From: Thermoanaerobaculia bacterium
Lineage (GTDB): Bacteria; Acidobacteriota; Thermoanaerobaculia; Multivoradales; J023
Length of the DNA stretch: 64,000 nucleotides
Reading direction: 5' to 3'
Assembly (NCBI GenBank): GCA_030431255.1
Contig: JAUIJL010000003.1
Location: forward strand, 186,001 to 250,000
Shown: one piece after another, positions 59,330-64,000 of the stretch
Layout of the letters: every line of letters starts with the position of its first letter
How positions within the stretch are numbered: the stretch's first letter is position 1
Made by a program: the position numbers and the translations under genes
Notes under the pieces: generated by a model
What the model saw: only the letters and a program-made list of their open reading frames with translations
Databases searched by the model: none
What the model was told of the DNA's origin: nothing

Positions 59330-60987
59330 GGAATGAATCGGAGATCTCGAAAACCTCATTGAGGAGAATCGAGCAATTTCGGGATCGCTGGAGCTCGTTC
59401 GGTGGCCATACCGGCATCGAGCTGGTGGCCGAGAAGCCGACCCCGGCGGCGCTTCGAGAGCACGAGATTTTTCAGGACTTCGACGACAAATTTCTGGAGC
59501 GAATCGCCCCGGATGTTTCCGTGGCTTTGTGGCGCGAAGGCTCGGTCCTCTTTGAGCAGGGCACCTATTTGGATCTCGCTTTTTTCATCGTAGAAGGGGA
59601 GATCGAGGTCCATTTCGAAGGTGGCGAAGGTTGGGAGCCGTCCCAGGTTTTGCCGATTTTCGACACCGCTCGCACCGCCCAATTCAAGCTGCCCACCGGG
59701 CCTTCGGACGGTACCGTTTTGGCGCCGACCATGCAGGTGGCCCTGGATGCCAAGGAGAAAGCCAAGCTGGAAGGCAGCGAAAGCCACGAAATCACCTTTC
59801 TGGCAGCCCTCGACTTCAACTTACCGGAAGAAGGGGCTCGCCTGGGCCCCGGTGAGCTGCTGGGCGAGATCGGGGCCATGAGCGGTTGGCCCCAATCGGT
59901 CACCGCTAAGACGGCGACCGCTTGCCGTCTGGTTCAAATCCGCGTGCCCGCCTTGCGGGCGATGAAACGCAAATCGAAAGCCCTCAAGAACCGCCTGGAC
60001 AAGCTCTATCGCGAGCGAACCCTGCGTCGCCAGCTGAAGTCGACGCCGCTCTTTCACGGCCTCGAAGAGATGTACCTGCGCGGGCTGGAAGAAATGGTCG
60101 AGCTGGTTTCCCTCGATCCCGGCGAGGTGCTGGTCCAAGAAGGGGATGCCGCGGACGCCGTCTACCTGGTGCGTTCGGGATTCCTTCGCTTGGCCCAGCG
60201 CTACGGGGAGGGGGAGCTGGTGGTCACCTACCTTTCGAAGGGTATGACCCTGGGCGAGGTGGAGCTGGTAGTCGAGGATCTGGAGTGCTTCGAAACCACC
60301 GCCACGTCGGTCGAGTATTCAGAAATCGTCAAGCTTCCGGCCGACGTGTTGCGTCAAACCTTGGCCTTCAATCCGGAGGTGGCGTCGAGGCTTTGGCAGA
60401 GCGCGGTCGGACGCTTGAAGGAAATCGGCTCCAGCCGACGTGATCCGGGTCGGTCGGCGTTCGTCCGGCGGGCCTTGGACGACGGCCTTGTGCAAGGCAA
60501 CAGCATTCTTCTGATCGATTTGGAAACGTGCACCCGTTGTGACGATTGCGTCAGCGCTTGCGCGGACACCCACGGTGGCCGCCCCAGATTCGTGCGAGAG
60601 GGGGAGAAGGTCGACCATTTCTTGGTCGCCCGGTCTTGTTACCACTGCCGGGATCCGGTCTGCCTGGTGGGTTGTCCCACCGGAGCCATTCACCGTTCCG
60701 GTGAGCGGGAGGTCGTGGATATCGACGACCCTCTATGCATCGGTTGCGGCACCTGCTCCAACAACTGTCCCTACGACGCCATCGTCATGCACGATCTCCA
60801 CGAGACCTGGCCCGACGACACGATTCCCACCGGATTGCGGGGAAAGCCGCGCCGCGTGGCGAGCAAATGCGATCTCTGCCAAAAGACCAATCACGGTCCG
60901 GCATGTGTCGAGAATTGCCCCCAGGGCTGCGCGTTTCGGGTCGGATCCTTGGACGAAATCCGGGAGCTGCTGAAGAGCCATGAGTGA
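59326..60987 (+). CDS. Fusion of two cNMP-binding domains with a four-cluster ferredoxin domain
   Basis: 553 aa, soluble. Two Crp-like cyclic-nucleotide-binding domains (about 45-210 and 235-365) each have the glycine-rich phosphate loop (LGPGELLGEIGAM; GMTLGEVELV). The C-terminal part (about 395-550) has four Cys clusters typical of HybA/DmsB-type [4Fe-4S] proteins: CTRCDDCVSAC, CYHCRDPVCLVGC, CIGCGTCSNNC and CDLC...CVENC. It would relay electrons between a membrane quinone module and cytochromes, with ligand-gated cNMP domains. There is no signal peptide, so it acts in the cytoplasm or at the inner face. The start GTG 59326 overlaps the previous stop. Confidence 0.9.
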   Translation: MRNESEISKTSLRRIEQFRDRWSSFGGHTGIELVAEKPTPAALREHEIFQDFDDKFLERIAPDVSVALWREGSVLFEQGTYLDLAFFIVEGEIEVHFEGGEGWEPSQVLPIFDTARTAQFKLPTGPSDGTVLAPTMQVALDAKEKAKLEGSESHEITFLAALDFNLPEEGARLGPGELLGEIGAMSGWPQSVTAKTATACRLVQIRVPALRAMKRKSKALKNRLDKLYRERTLRRQLKSTPLFHGLEEMYLRGLEEMVELVSLDPGEVLVQEGDAADAVYLVRSGFLRLAQRYGEGELVVTYLSKGMTLGEVELVVEDLECFETTATSVEYSEIVKLPADVLRQTLAFNPEVASRLWQSAVGRLKEIGSSRRDPGRSAFVRRALDDGLVQGNSILLIDLETCTRCDDCVSACADTHGGRPRFVREGEKVDHFLVARSCYHCRDPVCLVGCPTGAIHRSGEREVVDIDDPLCIGCGTCSNNCPYDAIVMHDLHETWPDDTIPTGLRGKPRRVASKCDLCQKTNHGPACVENCPQGCAFRVGSLDEIRELLKSHE

Positions 60988-61888
60988 GAGCCTCGGAAAC
61001 AGCAACAGCGCTCTTGAGAGAAGGGTTCTCGAGGCCTCTGACTCGATTCCTCCGGGCAAGGTCGGCCGTGCCTCGCGGCGCTGGGCGTCGAGCTTCTGGC
61101 GTCGAGTCGCGATTCTGCTGGCGGCCACGGCTTTGATCCTCAGAGCCGTCTACGGATGGCTGGAGGGCGGGGTATGGCCCGGCGATTGGGCCGGAATCGC
61201 GTGCGGAATCGCTGCTGCGTCGATCCTGCTCGTGGCCGCTGCTTACGGCGTGCGCCGCAGGACCCGGCGCATGAGCACCCGGCTCAAGCTCGGTACCGCC
61301 GCCGCTTGGCTTCAGCTGCATCTTTACGGCGGCGGGCTATTTCTGTTTCTGGTCGCCCTGCACGCGGGGCCTCGATGGCCCACCGGTGCCCTCGGGTGGT
61401 GGCTGTGGGGGCTCGCGGTGTGGGTGGTCGCCACCGGTGGTTTGGGTCTGATGATTCAGCGTCTGGTGCCGCGAATTCTGGCCGCCGGCACTTCCACGGA
61501 GGCCCACTTCGATCGCATTGGGGAGCATGTGGAAGAGCTGCGTCAGCGGGCGCGGGAGGTGGCCGAAGCCAGCGACACGCCGATTCGCACGCTCTATGCC
61601 ACCAGCTTGGCTTCGGCCATGGCAGCTCCTCGCCGCGACCTCGGTGTGCTGCTCGACGCCGGCGGTGGACGCCGTCTCGATCCCATCGACCATCTGCGGG
61701 GGCTGCTCAGCTCGGAAGAAAAAGGTCGGCTCGACGAGCTGGAGCAGCTCTATCGGGCGAAGCTTGATCTCGATGCCCATTTCACCCTCCAGCAGCTCCT
61801 CAGGACTTGGTTGTGGCTTCATGTGCCCGCATCGGTCTTCTTGGTTCTTGTGGTGCTGCTACATATCGGCGCGGTGACCTACTACTGA
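60980..61888 (+). CDS. Cytochrome-b-like integral membrane protein
   Basis: 302 aa with about five membrane helices (roughly 43-60, 70-88, 112-131, 140-160 and 275-300). His residues sit in or by helices: QLHLYGGG, FLVALHAG, WLWLHVPA and LLHIGAV. This bis-His layout fits a two-heme cytochrome b of the type that hands quinol electrons to cytochrome c modules. The cytosolic loop (about 165-265) is Arg/Glu-rich and could dock the upstream Fe-S protein, which overlaps it by 8 nt. There is no recognisable hydrogenase or nitrate-reductase signature, so the subfamily is open. Confidence 0.72.
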   Translation: MSESLGNSNSALERRVLEASDSIPPGKVGRASRRWASSFWRRVAILLAATALILRAVYGWLEGGVWPGDWAGIACGIAAASILLVAAAYGVRRRTRRMSTRLKLGTAAAWLQLHLYGGGLFLFLVALHAGPRWPTGALGWWLWGLAVWVVATGGLGLMIQRLVPRILAAGTSTEAHFDRIGEHVEELRQRAREVAEASDTPIRTLYATSLASAMAAPRRDLGVLLDAGGGRRLDPIDHLRGLLSSEEKGRLDELEQLYRAKLDLDAHFTLQQLLRTWLWLHVPASVFLVLVVLLHIGAVTYY

Positions 61889-61995
61889 TGATTTTGCCGA
61901 CGATGGAACCGACCTCCCGAAGTGGCTCGGAAGCCGCGATTCCCGGCGCCGGCCGGCGGACCGCGATCTGGCGTGGAGATGGTGATGGCAAATAA
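61888..61995 (+). CDS. Possible 35-aa bridging ORF
   Basis: It begins with the ATG of TGATG overlapping the stop of the cytochrome-b-like gene and ends with TAA at 61993-61995, ten bases inside the next gene. The 35-residue product has no features. It may serve translational coupling across the 96-nt gap, like the ORF at 41491. It may equally be chance. Confidence 0.2.
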   Translation: MILPTMEPTSRSGSEAAIPGAGRRTAIWRGDGDGK

Positions 61996-63712
61996 GCCCA
62001 AACGGCCGGGAAAAGGTGTTTACGGCGCTCCTAAGCTGCCCGTGGCGACCAGCTACGTCATGCCTCGGCGCCCCTTGGCGTTGTTGGGATTGGGGCTGGC
62101 GGTCGGCGCGGTTTTTCTCGCCTATTCCATGGTGGATCACTACTCCGGTGGAGTCTTTTTGTCCGGTGGGCCCCTATCCTCGGGACACGCCATGTTGGAA
62201 CGGGATTGCGCGGCGTGCCACGGCGGATTCGAAGCGCCCACCAATGAAGCTTGCTCTACGTGTCACGAGAAATTCGGCGATCCCCTGGGCACCTATTCGT
62301 TCGATGCCCACTATTTGTACCGCAGCAACGATTTTCAGCAGGTGGTGGCCTCGGAGCATGAAATGACCTGCGCCCAATGCCACACCGAGCACCAGGGGCG
62401 GACGGCGACCTTGACCGCGATCGTCGACGCCCGCTGCTTGACCTGCCATCAAAACGGCTCGTTCGTGGACGGGCACCCGGAATTCGCCTTTGCGGAAGTG
62501 CCGGACGGTGACGACGACGCGTTGAAATTCGGCCATGGATTCCATGTCAATGAGCTGATGAAAGATCGCGGCTTGGCGGATGTCGAGCAGGCGTGTCTGG
62601 TATGCCACGAGCCGGAGCCGGATGGACGCCGGTTCGGAAAGATCGACTTCGATCTCCATTGTGAGTCTTGCCATCTGACCGCCGGCACCGCCACACCTCG
62701 ACTGGCGGTCGCAGACGGCGAGGATCCGGCCACGGGAGGGCTCGGGGTCAGAACCTTGGCCGAGATTCGCGTCGAAGTGGGGCCGGGCGTCGATTGGGCC
62801 TTCTACACGGATCCGACGGAATTCCGAGAAGCGGGTCGAAGCGTGGCGAAGACCACCATCTACCATGAAGACCCGTGGATCTTGCACAATCTGCGTCGCT
62901 TGCGGGGTTTGCTCTACGAGGATGCCGGGTTGGCGGACCTCCTGGTGACCTCACCGGATGTGGCTGCGGGTGACCAACGCCTCCTCTACGAAGAGGCGAT
63001 ATCGACCCTGGAGGAGCAAATTCGGGGCCTGCGTGGGACCCCGAGCTCAGATCTTCAGGATCAGCTTCGAGACCTAGAGGGATTGCTCTTCAGGGCGCGC
63101 CAGGCCTTGGCCGATCCTTTTGCTCCATTGGATGAGACCGAGCTTCTGTTGGCGTTGAGCCAGCCCAAGGATCTACCGGAAGAGGTGCTCAGCGAGGCCG
63201 AGCTTTTGATCGGTGATTTGACGGAGCCTTGCACGGGTTGCCATTGGATCGAAGACGCCACCGTGGTCCGGGTGAACGGGGACCAGCGAACCCTGCACAA
63301 AGCCGAGTTCGACCATGCGGCCCATGTGATTCAACGGCGATGCTTGGACTGCCATCAGCAGATTCCGATTTTGGAGGTGGTCTCCGGTGCCGAGTCGGAT
63401 CCGGCGGCGGATCACGCGGGCATCCACAACCTGCCGACGATTGCTCAATGTCAGGAATGCCACCGGCCCCGTCAAGTCGTCAGCAGCTGTGTCACCTGCC
63501 ATCTCTTCCATCCGGACGCGGAGCGGCGGGCGAGCTTCCTTCGCTACGTCAAACCGGAGGACTTCGAGCGGCTCTCGACCTTGCGTGGCAACGTGGACCG
63601 TGGGCAGGCCGGCGAGCCGGTGGAGAGCATGAGCCTGCCCGGCATCGGTGAGGACGCAGAGTCTACAGACCTGACCCAAGAGCCGGCTGAAGCCGATCTG
63701 GGCGAGGAATAG
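61985..63712 (+). CDS. Ten-heme membrane-anchored cytochrome c
   Basis: 575 aa. An N-terminal basic stretch and one membrane helix (about 30-50) anchor it; the rest is periplasmic. Ten CxxCH motifs occur in two groups: six in the first 230 residues (CAACH, CSTCH, CAQCH, CLTCH, CLVCH and CESCH) and four in residues about 420-510 (CTGCH, CLDCH, CQECH and CVTCH), separated by a helical region. Scattered extra His can serve as distal ligands. ATG 61985 has GTGGAG 6 nt upstream. The last gene of the redox cluster before the FHA gene, 10 nt downstream. It is a candidate periplasmic electron store or relay. Confidence 0.9.
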   Translation: MANKPKRPGKGVYGAPKLPVATSYVMPRRPLALLGLGLAVGAVFLAYSMVDHYSGGVFLSGGPLSSGHAMLERDCAACHGGFEAPTNEACSTCHEKFGDPLGTYSFDAHYLYRSNDFQQVVASEHEMTCAQCHTEHQGRTATLTAIVDARCLTCHQNGSFVDGHPEFAFAEVPDGDDDALKFGHGFHVNELMKDRGLADVEQACLVCHEPEPDGRRFGKIDFDLHCESCHLTAGTATPRLAVADGEDPATGGLGVRTLAEIRVEVGPGVDWAFYTDPTEFREAGRSVAKTTIYHEDPWILHNLRRLRGLLYEDAGLADLLVTSPDVAAGDQRLLYEEAISTLEEQIRGLRGTPSSDLQDQLRDLEGLLFRARQALADPFAPLDETELLLALSQPKDLPEEVLSEAELLIGDLTEPCTGCHWIEDATVVRVNGDQRTLHKAEFDHAAHVIQRRCLDCHQQIPILEVVSGAESDPAADHAGIHNLPTIAQCQECHRPRQVVSSCVTCHLFHPDAERRASFLRYVKPEDFERLSTLRGNVDRGQAGEPVESMSLPGIGEDAESTDLTQEPAEADLGEE

Positions 63713-63722
63713 GAGAAGTCAG

Positions 63723-64000
63723 GTGCCGGCTCGATTGATCAGCAAGGCGGGTAAGCTCAAGGGCGAATATTCGATCGACGACGAGGCGACCCTCGGCAGA
63801 AGCTCGCGAAACAGCATCGTGCTGAAACCGGAGCTGCTTTCGAACCGCCACGCCCGGATTTGGAAAGACTCCAAGCGGGGCTGCTATATGTTGGAGGATC
63901 TGAAGAGCTCCAACGGCACTCGGCTGGACGGCGAGCCGGTGCGTCGTTCCGAGCCCTTGGGGCATCTCCATGTGATTACCTTGGCGGAGCACTACGATTT
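63723..64000 (+). CDS. FHA-domain protein (partial, runs off window)
   Basis: GTG 63723, with AGGAG 7-12 nt upstream, opens a frame of 92 codons that continues past the edge. It encodes an N-terminal FHA domain: LGRSSRNSIVL, SNRHARIWKD and SSNGTRLDGE are the conserved phospho-threonine recognition motifs. FHA domains bind phosphothreonine peptides and are usual partners of Ser/Thr kinases. It is 10 bp after the ten-heme cytochrome gene, so it may belong to the redox operon and report phospho-signalling to it. What follows the FHA domain is not visible. Confidence 0.88.
   Translation, partial: MPARLISKAGKLKGEYSIDDEATLGRSSRNSIVLKPELLSNRHARIWKDSKRGCYMLEDLKSSNGTRLDGEPVRRSEPLGHLHVITLAEHYD

Overview
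The window is GC-rich, densely coded bacterial DNA with no tRNA, rRNA, CRISPR array, phage or insertion sequence that I can see. The gene content points to a Gram-negative, high-GC soil or sediment bacterium, most likely Acidobacteriota (Thermoanaerobaculia-like). The pointers are two VWFA-related proteins of the type common in acidobacteria, an exosortase H pair, large sortilin/BNR-repeat proteins, multiheme cytochromes next to an outer-membrane barrel, and a wax-ester-synthase-like acyltransferase. The taxonomic call is inference, since no marker gene is present.

Layout. 1-1127 (minus): exosortase H and its membrane partner, cut by the window edge. 1420-5193: a pyrimidine operon pyrR-pyrB-pyrC' plus an inositol-monophosphatase-family gene. 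A good promoter gives a very short leader whose PyrR-loop-like hairpin contains the Shine-Dalgarno. The dihydroorotase has lost metal ligands and is probably a structural partner of PyrB. 5242-11662: housekeeping and unknowns (M23 peptidase, HNH protein, DegT aminotransferase, HEAT protein, DHH phosphoesterase, J-domain protein), including a compact minus-strand unit at 7572-7874 with its own promoter, a 54-codon ORF and a terminator. 11659-24171: murJ, a transglutaminase/TPR lipoprotein, an orphan hydantoinase A, a hybrid histidine kinase, a NarL-type regulator, a cupin, and a divergent MocR regulator/flavoprotein pair with tandem 12-bp repeats and MocR-like operators between them. 24280-37107: an SLC13 carrier with four RCK_C domains, a YbjN-like protein, a four-gene overlapping block (two VWFA proteins, a secreted unknown, a Ser/Thr kinase), then an acyltransferase and lipase pair on the minus strand.

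Two gene systems stand out. At 37108-43370 five same-strand genes encode a lipoprotein joining a solute-binding domain to a VWA domain, an XpaC-like membrane protein, a second membrane-anchored solute-binding-like protein, a PspA/IM30 (ESCRT-III-like) coiled coil and a classic AAA+ ATPase with a degenerate first AAA domain. I read this as an envelope-sensing and membrane-remodelling module. Its pspA-AAA junction is bridged by a repeat-built 19-codon ORF that overlaps both neighbours (ATGA, then GTGA). At 53571-63712 is a redox cluster: a 5-heme anchored cytochrome, a His-rich outer-membrane beta-barrel, an 8-heme internally duplicated cytochrome, a soluble protein fusing two cyclic-nucleotide-binding domains to four [4Fe-4S] motifs, a cytochrome-b-like membrane protein and a 10-heme cytochrome. 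An FHA-domain gene follows and runs off the right edge. Together they look like a quinone-to-outer-surface electron conduit with built-in ligand sensing.

43389-53307 holds a DUF3524 glycosyltransferase (tRNA-queuosine mannosyltransferase family), a tandem FKBP isomerase, a GGDEF-family protein with an altered signature, pheA, a 49-aa Cys/Lys-rich protein, a serine-hydrolase-fold lipoprotein lacking its catalytic motif, and a large sortilin-like protein. Several genes here, including pheA, the FKBP gene and the hydrolase-like gene, have a promoter placed so that transcription would start at or next to the ATG with no Shine-Dalgarno, suggesting leaderless messages. Pseudo-enzymes recur across the window: PyrC', the NTP_transf_5-like protein, the hydrolase-like lipoprotein, and possibly the GGDEF protein.
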